From IMG/VR virus record IMGVR_UViG_3300017951_000113, positions 1-25,447 of that record: DNA of 25,447 bases; one strand, written 5' to 3'. The translations under genes and the position numbers were made by a program. Below are positions 8,345-16,599 of the stretch, piece after piece (position 1 is the first letter of the stretch; every line of letters starts with the position of its first letter). Under the pieces are notes generated by a model, which saw only the letters and a program-made list of their open reading frames with translations, was not told the DNA's origin and did not search any database. Source of the stretch: a virus.

Positions 8345-11300
8345 ATCGTGCCCTGGATAACCCAGTTGTCGGACTCATACCAGCCCTTGGTCAACAGACT
8401 AAATCCAGTGGAGTCAGTCGGGAAATAAGTGGCTTCAACCTCAATGTTGCCGTCTTGGTCGAATGTGATCGACTGGGTCTTGTAGGTCTGAGCGTCGGTC
8501 GTGCTGTTTTTGATGCAGAAGACCCCATTGGACTTGGAAGTCTTGCCCCCAGCGATCTGAAGCTGAATCTGTTCAATGTCCGTAGTTGTGCCATCCCAGA
8601 ACAGCGCGGTATAGGTGCCGTCAGCCAACTCGGGCCAAGAAGTCACGGTGCCGTCGTCAGCGATTGCGCCATTTGCGGGCTGGTTGTAAGTGACGGTTTC
8701 AATGCCCAGCTTGAACACACTGCCAATATCCAGCGAGGCTTCCGATGGCGTGGTGACGAACCTAATTGAGTGGGTGGCGTACCGCCGTCTCCGAAGCTCC
8801 CACTTAGCGCGATCAATCGCGTGATCTTGACTTGTGCAGTAGTCACTAATGTCGATCTCCTCTAGCGGCGCGTTTTCATCAACACCCGTTTCTCGCACCG
8901 TTACCTCTCGGAGCACCGGGAACAAGCCACGGGCCTCAATGTTGGAGGACTCTTTTTCTTGGCGCCATTTGACCGAAACCCTGATGGGTACGCGGTCTTG
9001 AACATCGGCGTAAGCGAACTCAAGAGAGTCCTCAAGGATGTTCCCAGCAGTAAACAGACCAGAAATCGTTTCAGGGCCACCAAAGGTCGCTACTGGCTGC
9101 AGGGCAAACTTGCCATTGCGGACCACCAAATCGAGCAAGTAATCGTTGGCAACCTTGGCGCCCCAGCTGCGGATGTTGATTCGCTCTGAGATTGCACCGT
9201 CAAAGAAATACCGGCGACGATAAGTCCAAGCAGATGCCTCGTTAAAGCTGTTGAGGTCAACCTGCTCTGCATTGAGGACTTTTCCAACGCCGTAGCGCTC
9301 ATTGGTCATCAAGTCGTACAAGACATCAGGGAAGTCGCTGGTTGCGCCAACCCCCTCGTTGACGTAAACGCTGAACTGCTGAAGTTGGCTGATCTCCGTG
9401 CTGCTACGGATGTTCACTCCGACGATCGCCATGTCGTCGTAATTAGGCGTGGAAGGATTTTCTGCAATTGTGTTGACATAAACGACCTGATGCTCAGGCT
9501 GGCTAGCGGTAGAAGTGATTTCGCTGTAGAAGAACGCTTCCGAGCATCGCGCCCAAGCGTCTGCATAGAAGTACTCGTCGTCAAACGCAATGCCGAGGTC
9601 CACATAGTCGGGGGTCGTCAGTGCGGCGACATTGAAGGACTCTGTACTACGAGAAACTTGAGAGCCGGTAAATCTCAGGGTCAAATCACCTGCAACCACA
9701 GACTGAGCAGTGCCCTTGTAGTCAAGGACATTTACATATGAGTTGTCCGTAAAAGCGCCCCTGGCTTCAAATGCGCTTATTGGGGTAAGGCGAATGTCCC
9801 ACCTGTTACTTTCGGTGTACTCAAAGCGCAGGTAGTTGTAAACAGCTGCGCCTGTCGCACTGCGGATAGCAAACAACTCATCAACCTCGGTATAGGGGCC
9901 CTCTGAGCCAGCAGCTCGATACCCCACACGGAAAAAGCTGTAGCGATTGTCAGGGCTGCTGTATGTGCCGCTTTGAAAGATGATTGCCTCAATGTTGTTG
10001 GCGTTCTGGCCGTTGTAGTCAAAGCAGGCTTCGTTATCGCAACGGGTGTAGCTGTGGGCGTCGCGGAAGTTAGCCAGGCCACTGATTTGCAACTGCACGT
10101 TGCTGCGCAAGCCCACCTCAACAATCTTTGCCTCTCGATCTGTTGCAAATACAGCCTCTGCAAATTTCAGAATGTGGCCGCGCTGCGATGCGTTGTATCC
10201 ACCGTCAGCCTCGATGTCGGCTTGGGTGTACTCAAAGATGTATCCAGGGCGGATGACCTGAAACTCAGCTGAAATCTGTTGAGGAGTGCCAATGCCGCTG
10301 TTGTCGGAGTCAGAGATGAATGTCGCCTCTGTCCGTGAAGTGCAAATAGCAACACAAGTGCCGACCTTGTAAATCTGGCCAATAGTCAGGCCTTCGTCGT
10401 AATTCCGCTGGCGACCTGCAACTGCCTGAGCAACGTCACCGCAACTCTCCTCACCATCTGCGCCGTTTGGGTTGACTTGAGTGAACAGTCGATCTTGATC
10501 TGAACTGGTGAAAAGCGTGTAAGTAAAGGTGTCGCCAGCAGCGACAGTACGCAGCTGCGTTGTGTTCCCAACAATCCCGGATCGACCGGAAAACAGCACC
10601 GCTTGCTTGCTGCGCTGAGCCTGAGCCTGCCAGTCGTTAGGGCAACGGACATTGTTGTTGTCGTCAGGCTGCAGTTGGACAGCAGGCCTGAAGACAGGGT
10701 TTAGCTTGAAACCAAAGTTGTTGCCTATAAATCCGTGGACACCAAAAACGTTTTGATTAGAGGGCGTGCTTGTGAAGCAAAAGTCGGGCTGAAAAAAGTT
10801 ATCGGTGGAGCGGACTTGGAATACATCAGCGCCGCCATCATTCTCGGCATTGCCAACATCATTTGCCGCCAGCTGACCAGCGATGCGATCAGTGCTTCTT
10901 AGCCGGCCACCGTCGCCGCTGTAATAAACAGCGATGCGCCCATGATTTGAACCTGCAAGGTCGTAATTGGTTAACAGGTTGTTGCCAACAGCAAATTGCT
11001 GTGAGTCGATTGAGTTGATATTGCCTTCGCTGATCAAGAAAATGGCGCGGAGCAGTTGGCCGCCACCAACGCTGTAAATCTGACTCCAAAGCAGATTGGT
11101 GTTTACGCGAACGCCGCCGTAGCTAACGCCATCGATGACTTGACGCTTGCCATAAACAACTGGAATGACACTGCCCAGCTCGACGACGTTCTGAACTGAG
11201 TCGAATCCAGATTTCGGCGTATACCGTGCGCCATTGACAATGTTCTGGCCTTGAATCGTATTGTTTGAGATCTGCGGCTGCTGCGGTGCCCTTGGCTTGG

Positions 11301-11526
11301 GCATCAACAGATATGCGGCATAGCTAAGGGCGATGCCAATAACTATGTTCAGCAGCAATAGATCAAGGCCAATATTGACAATCGTTCCTGGCTGGATCTT
11401 GCTGAAACGCTTTATCTCGCGAACAAACTGCCGATACTCGCTTTCGCTCAGACCGGTGATCTCCATGATCTCCCGGTCCTGAGGAAGCAGGACAATATGC
11501 TCAGGGCCCTTAGGAGAAAGAGTCAT
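8341..11526 (-). CDS. Tail-tip hub / host specificity protein (gpJ-like)
   Basis: A 1061-residue protein that should form the central hub of the tail tip and contact the receptor. The first 45 residues are charged. Residues about 49-75 are a strong hydrophobic segment (IVNIGLDLLLLNIVIGIALS...), followed by Pro-rich KPRAPQQPQIS, as in lambda gpI and similar tail-tip proteins. Then come GSVIPVVYGKRQV and SVGGGQLLRAIFLIS, typical gpJ-type openings. Residues about 690-800 contain the conserved hub section with DVLYDLMTNERYGVG, and VTTPSEASLDIGSVFKLGIE with following strands marks the C-terminal hub domain. The middle (about 330-640) is a long region I cannot assign. The neighbouring lambda K (NlpC/P60) and separate I genes are missing. 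Start forms ATGA with the upstream gene. Confidence 0.88.
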   Translation of the reverse strand: MTLSPKGPEHIVLLPQDREIMEITGLSESEYRQFVREIKRFSKIQPGTIVNIGLDLLLLNIVIGIALSYAAYLLMPKPRAPQQPQISNNTIQGQNIVNGARYTPKSGFDSVQNVVELGSVIPVVYGKRQVIDGVSYGGVRVNTNLLWSQIYSVGGGQLLRAIFLISEGNINSIDSQQFAVGNNLLTNYDLAGSNHGRIAVYYSGDGGRLRSTDRIAGQLAANDVGNAENDGGADVFQVRSTDNFFQPDFCFTSTPSNQNVFGVHGFIGNNFGFKLNPVFRPAVQLQPDDNNNVRCPNDWQAQAQRSKQAVLFSGRSGIVGNTTQLRTVAAGDTFTYTLFTSSDQDRLFTQVNPNGADGEESCGDVAQAVAGRQRNYDEGLTIGQIYKVGTCVAICTSRTEATFISDSDNSGIGTPQQISAEFQVIRPGYIFEYTQADIEADGGYNASQRGHILKFAEAVFATDREAKIVEVGLRSNVQLQISGLANFRDAHSYTRCDNEACFDYNGQNANNIEAIIFQSGTYSSPDNRYSFFRVGYRAAGSEGPYTEVDELFAIRSATGAAVYNYLRFEYTESNRWDIRLTPISAFEARGAFTDNSYVNVLDYKGTAQSVVAGDLTLRFTGSQVSRSTESFNVAALTTPDYVDLGIAFDDEYFYADAWARCSEAFFYSEITSTASQPEHQVVYVNTIAENPSTPNYDDMAIVGVNIRSSTEISQLQQFSVYVNEGVGATSDFPDVLYDLMTNERYGVGKVLNAEQVDLNSFNEASAWTYRRRYFFDGAISERINIRSWGAKVANDYLLDLVVRNGKFALQPVATFGGPETISGLFTAGNILEDSLEFAYADVQDRVPIRVSVKWRQEKESSNIEARGLFPVLREVTVRETGVDENAPLEEIDISDYCTSQDHAIDRAKWELRRRRYATHSIRFVTTPSEASLDIGSVFKLGIETVTYNQPANGAIADDGTVTSWPELADGTYTALFWDGTTTDIEQIQLQIAGGKTSKSNGVFCIKNSTTDAQTYKTQSITFDQDGNIEVEATYFPTDSTGFSLLTKGWYESDNWVIQGTI

Positions 11527-11993
11527 TGCAGTGATATTTCTCCAGTAGTGGGCAGGGCCCCGACTAGTTGCTGAGTCAATGAGCGACGCGGGGCGTGCTC
11601 ACGGACTGCATCCAAGGGACTGCCCAATCGTACCGACAGTCTTGAGCTGTCATGGTCTAATCCGGTCACTGCGTAAAGCTCCTCGCTATATGTCTCACCT
11701 TCAGTAAGGGTGTCAGGATCCAGCCAAACCGTGCGCAGCTTGATCAGCCAGCGATCAAGGACAGCTTGGTTGTAGACAGCAAGGCTCAGTTCGTTCAAGG
11801 CAACAAGAAGGCTGGCGCTAATATTTCCGCCCTCAAGGTCCAACGTGCTGCCGCTGAAGCCAAAGCCAGAATATGTATACGTCAGTGAGTCATAAGTCCT
11901 GGTGTCGCCTTTGAAGAAGTTTTGGAAGCGATAACCCGTGTCACTTCCATTCGCATTGAGAAGGCGGATATAAGTTCCAATCGCAACTGTCAT
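11523..11993 (-). CDS. Minor tail protein (gpM/gpL region)
   Basis: A 156-residue protein between tape measure and tail-tip hub, so probably part of the tail tip. It begins MTVAIGTYIRLLNANGSDTG, continues with a strand-rich domain (YTYSGFGFSGSTLDLEGGNI), then a helix (SASLLVALNELSLAVYNQAV) and WLIKLRTVWLDPDTL, and ends SPLDAVREHAPRRSLTQQLV. The central part resembles domains of phage minor tail proteins (gpL or DUF1833-like), but I cannot choose the family with certainty. Four-Cys clusters of lambda gpL are absent. Coupled to neighbours by TGATG upstream and ATGA downstream. Confidence 0.72.
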   Translation of the reverse strand: MTVAIGTYIRLLNANGSDTGYRFQNFFKGDTRTYDSLTYTYSGFGFSGSTLDLEGGNISASLLVALNELSLAVYNQAVLDRWLIKLRTVWLDPDTLTEGETYSEELYAVTGLDHDSSRLSVRLGSPLDAVREHAPRRSLTQQLVGALPTTGEISLQ

Positions 11994-14752
11994 CAGCGAA
12001 TACCAATGGAGGAGCGGGTCGAGGGCCTGTTGCGCATATCGGCGAAGACTTGAGCTCGCGCTTGCTTGGCGCTAGTTGCAGTGGCCTGAGCGACTTGATC
12101 CATCGTCGCGTATTCAACGTTGTTGATCACCTGAGTCTGAATCAACATCGAGCCGCCGGCACCAGTCAAAACAGCTTGGCGTTCGCGCTCTTGGCTGCGC
12201 TCTCGGACGTAGCTGGTGGCCATCGCCAAAGCATCAGAGTTCTCTTCAAACGCTGCTTCAGAGCTGCGATTGGCAGCACCCTTGGCCATCGCCGCATTTG
12301 CGTCGGCGAAGTATGCCGAGACTCCGAGGCGACCGTCGCTGCCACGCTTGAGGGGAAGGATCCCTTCCGGGCCAGCCTCACCCATAAGACCAAAGCGACC
12401 GCTGCCGCCCTCGGCATAGGTGAACATGGTCGGCTTGTTGACCACGCCACCCATGGCGTAGCGCTTGACTCCTTTGTCTAAGGCAGCACCTTGGGCCGCC
12501 ACCATGACACCCGGCTGAACGAGCGGATCAGGCGCCGGGGCGTCTACCGTGTCGCCCCCACCAAGGCTCGGACCACCCAGCGCCTTGATCGCGGCTTGGA
12601 TCGTGGCGATCACGATCATCTGAGTAATGACCTTCGCGGCGTACTCAACGAAGTACTGACCCAAGTCCTTGAGGAACGAGGCCATCGCCTGCTTGGCGCT
12701 TTGCGCTCCCGTCACAACATTGGTGAAGGCTTTGCCGATGCCCTCGCCAAATGCGTTTGCAGCACCCTTGAGCTGATTGAAGGGCTTGGTCAGCTCGTCC
12801 AAGCCATCCTTCAACTTGGCGACCTCGGTCTCAGCGCTTTGCAGAAAAGTGGGTTGCTTTTCTTGCTTAAAAAGCGCGAGGGCTTCTTCACGCTGCCCGG
12901 CAAATTCTGCGCCGGGGTAAGCCTTTTCAAGGCGCTCTCTTTCGCGATTGATTAACGCCTCGTTGTATTCATCTTTGCTTATAAGGCCAAGGCTGTACTT
13001 TCTATCCTCAAGCTCCTTGTTGAAGCTGGCCTGTAATTTTTGCTGCTTCTCAAGCTGCTTTTCGAGCTCTTTTGTTTCTTTCTCTCGGAGATTAAATATC
13101 GTCTTCCTAAAAGCTGCCAATGCCGCCTGCAGCTTCTCTTCCCTGTCAGTTGCCGGCAAAAGATTGTTATCAAGAATCTTTTGCCTTGCAATCATGTAGT
13201 TGAGAGTTGCAAGCTCATGCGCCCCAACCTTGCCCGTGCGCTCAGCAAGCAAGGTTTGCAGGTCAACTAGCTTTTGAGAGGCAGGAAGGCGCTTTGAGGA
13301 GCCTCCAGGAGAAGTGGGCTCAGCTTTTGGTAATCCACTTGGCTTTTCTTTTTGACCTGTCGCAATCGCATTTTCAATTTTTTGCAGCGTGTAGTACTCG
13401 TCAGTCGCCTTGTCCAGGCGCTCTCTAAACATTTTGATTTGCGAGTCTACATATGTCGTGTCAGCTCCGCGCTTAACGAGCTCTTCTCTCCGCTTGTCGA
13501 ATGCAGTAAGCCTTTCTACTGTTACGCCAATATTTCGGGTCAGCCGCTCCATTTGCCCAGCCTTTGTGAGGCCGAAGAAATTTATGAAGGCCTGTGCGGC
13601 GCCATTGATTGCATTGGCAATATCAGCAAAGGTCGATTGAAAGGCAGCGCCAATCGGTGCAAGCAAGCCTCCGACAGTATCAGACAGATTGGACAGCGCA
13701 GTTTTCAGCCTGTCGCCGGCTGCCATTGGACTGTCGGCCAACACCTTGGCTGACACTCCATACTCCGTAAACAGCTTTTCTGCAAAAGTCTGAAAATCTT
13801 GCAGGCTTACTTTGCCCTTTTCAAGTGCTTTGTCCAGCTCCGCCGGAGTCATTCCCAGTGACTCGGCAAACAGCGTGAATGCACCCGGAAGTCTTTCGCC
13901 GATCTGCTGTCGCAGCTCCTCAGCAGACACCTTGCCCTTGCTAAAGACCTGAGATGTAGCGATCAGGGCTGATTCAAGATCCTGCAGGCTTCCGCCGGTG
14001 CCCCTAATGCCAGATGCGACGCCAATAAAGGCTTTCTCCGCATCTTGTACATTGCCGCCGGCTCCAATAACAGAGGCAGAAAGCTTTGTGAATTGACGAG
14101 TAAGAACATCTTGCGGTATAGCAAGGTCTTTACTTGTTCTGGCGATAAATTGGAGAGCTCGCTGATATTCATCAGCGTTTTTTGTTACCAATTGCAGCGC
14201 TAATCGCTGCTTTGCTAAATCGGCTGAATACTCGGCCAAGCCGCCAAGCTGCTGACGGAACATTCCAACTTGAGCACCAATTGCGGCACCTACTGCTGCC
14301 CCGGGAGCGCCACCAAGCGCCAAGCCAGCTGCTCCGCCAATTGCGCCTTCTGGTCCACCAAAGACTCCGCCAGCAGCAATAGCACCAGCGCCTTTTGCTA
14401 AGCCGGCGAGCCTGCCGCCACCACCAGGCCTTTTGCCCTCCGCCTTGCTAAGAGCAGCGGAATAGCGATCAATATCTTTGGTAAGAGTCTTGAACTGACT
14501 GCTTCCAATAACTGCTTGCTCGCGCAAAGCCTTCATGCCTTGCACTTGACCCCTCAGGGTCTCAATATTTTTTACGCCAACAGTGTCTAGTTTGCGAATC
14601 TCTTTGGCAACCTGATCAATGCCTTGTGAAGTGGCCGACACCGCAGTGCGGCCTAAACCCGCAAGCTGTCTTTGGAGCTTCTGGATGACGGCAGTACCGC
14701 CAGCGTCGTCAACCTTGAGTACTAGCTTGAGATCACCAATCTGCTCAGCCAT
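11993..14752 (-). CDS. Tail tape measure protein
   Basis: A 919-residue protein, the largest of the tail core, that sets tail length. At about 1.5 angstrom per residue, a rule known for this class, it would suggest a tail near 140 nm. The N-terminus (1-110) is helical. A Gly/Ala-rich hydrophobic stretch covers 111-165 (GGRLAGLAKGAGAIAAGGVF and on). Residues 175-335 match the tape-measure core domain (QLVTKNADEYQRALQFIA, GKVSAEELRQQIGERLPGAF, KVSLQDFQTFAEKLFTEYG). A second hydrophobic part lies around 358-395. Residues about 520-640 are charged and likely coiled coil. The C-terminal third has PFNQLKGAANAFGEGIGKAF and a Gly-rich segment with GGSGRFGLMGEAGPEGILPL, typical of lambda-type tape measures. 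Confidence 0.95.
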   Translation of the reverse strand: MAEQIGDLKLVLKVDDAGGTAVIQKLQRQLAGLGRTAVSATSQGIDQVAKEIRKLDTVGVKNIETLRGQVQGMKALREQAVIGSSQFKTLTKDIDRYSAALSKAEGKRPGGGGRLAGLAKGAGAIAAGGVFGGPEGAIGGAAGLALGGAPGAAVGAAIGAQVGMFRQQLGGLAEYSADLAKQRLALQLVTKNADEYQRALQFIARTSKDLAIPQDVLTRQFTKLSASVIGAGGNVQDAEKAFIGVASGIRGTGGSLQDLESALIATSQVFSKGKVSAEELRQQIGERLPGAFTLFAESLGMTPAELDKALEKGKVSLQDFQTFAEKLFTEYGVSAKVLADSPMAAGDRLKTALSNLSDTVGGLLAPIGAAFQSTFADIANAINGAAQAFINFFGLTKAGQMERLTRNIGVTVERLTAFDKRREELVKRGADTTYVDSQIKMFRERLDKATDEYYTLQKIENAIATGQKEKPSGLPKAEPTSPGGSSKRLPASQKLVDLQTLLAERTGKVGAHELATLNYMIARQKILDNNLLPATDREEKLQAALAAFRKTIFNLREKETKELEKQLEKQQKLQASFNKELEDRKYSLGLISKDEYNEALINRERERLEKAYPGAEFAGQREEALALFKQEKQPTFLQSAETEVAKLKDGLDELTKPFNQLKGAANAFGEGIGKAFTNVVTGAQSAKQAMASFLKDLGQYFVEYAAKVITQMIVIATIQAAIKALGGPSLGGGDTVDAPAPDPLVQPGVMVAAQGAALDKGVKRYAMGGVVNKPTMFTYAEGGSGRFGLMGEAGPEGILPLKRGSDGRLGVSAYFADANAAMAKGAANRSSEAAFEENSDALAMATSYVRERSQERERQAVLTGAGGSMLIQTQVINNVEYATMDQVAQATATSAKQARAQVFADMRNRPSTRSSIGIR

Positions 14753-15421
14753 CGGAGCTTTTCCTCAGTTCGGTCAAGGCCGTCGCCTCCATGACCTGAA
14801 GACGCTCAAGCACATCAGTACGATCCTCCACATTGTAGAGGTCAAACAAGCCCCCGGAACAAAGCAAGACTTCGTACTTCAGCCCGACCAAGCCGCTCAT
14901 TGAGACCGTCCACTGCGTTTGCATGCGCAGAAACATCTCAACGGCAGGCCAGTTTTCTTCCCAAACCTCAAAGTGCTCTGGCTGCTTGGGCTTGGGCTTG
15001 GCTATTTTTATTCCGAAGGCAGCTGCGTCTTCTTGGCTCTTATCTTCTATGACTTCTCCACCAGAAGCCCAGTAGATCGCAGCTTCTTTTAGTTTTTTGC
15101 TTCTGCCTCTGCGTAAGTCGCGGTGTAGGCGCTCAGTACGGCGCGGGTCCAGTCGGCCTCATCAGCAAACTCTTTCAGCGCATCTTTCGAGAACGCAAGC
15201 GCAGTCCCGTCCTCATCTTCAATACCCTCCCAGCCAACGAGGACTTTGCTGATGAACTCATAGCCGCCAGTTTCAGCGATCTTCTCCAGTTCAGACATTT
15301 TCACTCGCTTGAACACTGCGGTGAAAGTCGACTCTTCAAACTTGCCAGTCTTGTCGCTACTGGGCTCAGTCACGGTGACAGGCCACTTGAAGGTTTTGAC
15401 CTTTTTGCGGACAAATGCCAT
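14745..15421 (-). CDS. Tail assembly chaperone, frameshifted long form (gpGT-like)
   Basis: Predicted product of about 225 residues: the first 110 residues of the gpG-like protein, then a shift to the -1 frame at 15092 and 115 further residues ending at 14745. The T part begins LKEAAIYWASGG, passes a Pro/Lys linker (IAKPKPKPKQPE), then HFEVWEENWPAVEMFLRMQT, SMSGLVGLKYEVLL and DLYNVEDRTDVLERLQ. The piece around WEENWPAVEMFL...QW resembles the small tail proteins found between chaperone and tape measure in related phages. The T frame has no good start of its own: the first ATG lies at 14936, after 52 codons of conserved-looking protein. In lambda, GT made this way binds tape measure and tail tube subunits. 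Its stop overlaps the tape measure start by 8 bases. Confidence 0.85.
15089..15421 (-). CDS. Tail assembly chaperone, short form (gpG-like)
   Basis: A 110-residue protein in the lambda G slot. In this family the short chaperone coats the tape measure protein and helps nucleate tail tube assembly; it is not in the finished virion. The sequence opens MAFVRKKVKTFKWPVTVTEP, with strands TFTAVFKRVKMSELEKIAE and a helical end (KEFADEADWTRAVLSAYTAT) before AEAEAKN. It is acidic and lacks catalytic motifs, as expected. Its last codons GCA AAA AAC TAA include the slippery heptamer A_AAA_AAC, so a fraction of ribosomes should continue into the -1 frame. No clear Shine-Dalgarno precedes the ATG at 15421. 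The terminator 33 bases upstream would reduce its transcription. Confidence 0.85.
   Translation of the reverse strand: MAFVRKKVKTFKWPVTVTEPSSDKTGKFEESTFTAVFKRVKMSELEKIAETGGYEFISKVLVGWEGIEDEDGTALAFSKDALKEFADEADWTRAVLSAYTATYAEAEAKN
15092..15098 (-). promoter_or_regulatory. Programmed -1 ribosomal frameshift site (A_AAA_AAC)
   Basis: On the minus strand the heptamer AAAAAAC is phased as X_XXY_YYZ in the gpG-like frame and sits one codon before its stop. Four bases after it begins a possible hairpin, AGAAGC (15087-15082) pairing with GCTTCT (15068-15063), and AGAGG (15110-15106) lies 7 bases before it, which could act as a stimulatory internal Shine-Dalgarno. The -1 frame then stays open for 115 codons. 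These parts match bacterial -1 frameshift signals. Confidence 0.85.
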
Positions 15422-15453
15422 AAAGAGTGCGCATGAGCGCGTTCAGCTTACAC

Positions 15454-15480
15454 AAAAAAAGGGAGCCCGAAAAGGCTCCC
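15454..15480 (-). terminator. Intrinsic terminator after the tail tube gene
   Basis: On the minus strand this reads GGGAGCC, TTTTCG loop, GGCTCCC, followed directly by seven T. It starts 26 bases after the tail tube stop and lies 33 bases before the tail chaperone start. It is a textbook Rho-independent terminator inside the late gene cluster. Confidence 0.92.
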
Positions 15481-15505
15481 CCCCTGTCATCCCTCGATTT
15501 GCACC

Positions 15506-16444
15506 TTAGGTGTAGATCAGATCGAAGTCAGCATTGGCGGCCGAATCAGGGACGCATGTATAGGGAATGTTCAGCATTGCGATGCCATCAGAGTCGCCGT
15601 AAGAGACATCTCCGATGTCCACCTTGCTGGAGGTGAACTGAACAATGTTGCCCGCAACGTTGCCGTGAGTGAACTGGAGGTTGCCCAGCGCAGCGTCGTC
15701 GTCAACAGCAGCAGCGAAGAAGTCCTTCGTTGCCATCGTGACTGCTTCAATAGTCACGCTTCCGGTCACCGCCCGATCGGTGATCAAAACTTCCTTGCTG
15801 CCTCCGATGAGCTCTCTGTAGGTAAGCGCATTGCCCAAGTCCATCGAGAAGCTTTGAAGCGCACCCGCGTAGGACAACAGCTGGAAACTGCTGGTGTTGC
15901 CATTCTTGAAGATTAGGGGATCATCTTGATTGGCGTAAGTCGGAGTCAGCAGCGCGCTGTCGTCAGGGGCGTTGTAAATGCCAGTGAAGGAGAAATCAAG
16001 CGTGGGGATTTCGCCAACATTGGCCGTGATTGCCACATTCCCTCGGCAGCCAGTCACCTTGTGACGGACGCCATCAATCATGTAGTGGATGGTGACCGAA
16101 GAGAAGCTGGAGCTAACAGGGTCGTAGGTGACGCTGGTATTTGCAGAGATAGTCTCGGCCAGGCCGCAAGCCTTCAGTGCTTTGCCGTACTGAGGTGCAG
16201 TGCCGGCAGTGCCAGAACCAGCGAGCTCAACGCTAAAGGTGCATTCAACTCGGGTGTTGGCAAGCAGTTGCTGAGATGCGCCCAAGTAAGGGCGAATCAC
16301 ATCTCGGCTGACAGCGTCACTGCTTTGAGGAGTGATGTCCAGGTTTGTTACTAGAACGGCGTCGGCCCCGTCCGGGGTTGGATCCGTTCCGTACGTCGAC
16401 TCCGTCTCGATGACGATCAGTCGTTTGCGGAGTAGCAATGCCAT
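15506..16444 (-). CDS. Major tail tube protein (gpV-like)
   Basis: The protein that stacks as hexamers to form the tail tube; 312 residues. The N-terminus RLIVIETESTYGTDPTPDGA is a familiar tail tube opening. Further signals are DVIRPYLG (48-55), a central tube domain with repeated strands (FSVELAGSG, VTIHYMIDGVRHKVTGCRGN), then DFSFTGIY and SFSMDLGNALTYRELIGG. The C-terminal part (KVDIGDVSYGDSDGIAMLNI) fits the last strands of the fold. It lies between the tail completion protein and the tail chaperones, as in lambda. Start: ATG at 16444 behind AGGA. A strong intrinsic terminator follows, as expected for a gene needing high relative expression. Confidence 0.88.
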   Translation of the reverse strand: MALLLRKRLIVIETESTYGTDPTPDGADAVLVTNLDITPQSSDAVSRDVIRPYLGASQQLLANTRVECTFSVELAGSGTAGTAPQYGKALKACGLAETISANTSVTYDPVSSSFSSVTIHYMIDGVRHKVTGCRGNVAITANVGEIPTLDFSFTGIYNAPDDSALLTPTYANQDDPLIFKNGNTSSFQLLSYAGALQSFSMDLGNALTYRELIGGSKEVLITDRAVTGSVTIEAVTMATKDFFAAAVDDDAALGNLQFTHGNVAGNIVQFTSSKVDIGDVSYGDSDGIAMLNIPYTCVPDSAANADFDLIYT

Positions 16445-16556
16445 CGGATGGTTCCTGTGATGGTTGGGGTGGTTGCGTCCGCTGGATCAGAGTGCGTACG
16501 CCTGTTTCAGGATCGAGGAGGTAAGTTCCACCCTGACCACTGTGTTCATCAATCAT
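16317..16556 (-). CDS. Possible small protein before the tail tube
   Basis: A 79-codon frame filling the otherwise empty interval before the tail tube gene. The first 37 residues (MIDEHSGQGGTYLLDPETGV, then RTLIQRTQPPQPSQEP) look like genuine protein and resemble short phage proteins of the type 'GGTY..DP.TG...LV..T'. The last 40 residues overlap the tail tube gene in another frame and are basic and low in complexity, as expected of a shadow frame. There is no good Shine-Dalgarno upstream of the ATG at 16556. The frame contains the AGGA element used by the tail tube gene, so it might act as a leader whose translation couples to that gene. The call is tentative. Confidence 0.4.
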   Translation of the reverse strand: MIDEHSGQGGTYLLDPETGVRTLIQRTQPPQPSQEPSDGIATPQTTDRHRDGVDVRNGSNPGRGRRRSSNKPGHHSSKQ

Positions 16557-16599
16557 GGTAATTCGGGAGGCTGCTTAGGTTCACGCTAGCCCTAACTCG

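Noticed and set aside
14745-14936. A separate 63-residue gene before the tape measure
   Set aside because: The same frame extends upstream without a stop to the slippery site at 15092-15098 and reads as protein, so it is better explained as the T part of a frameshift product.
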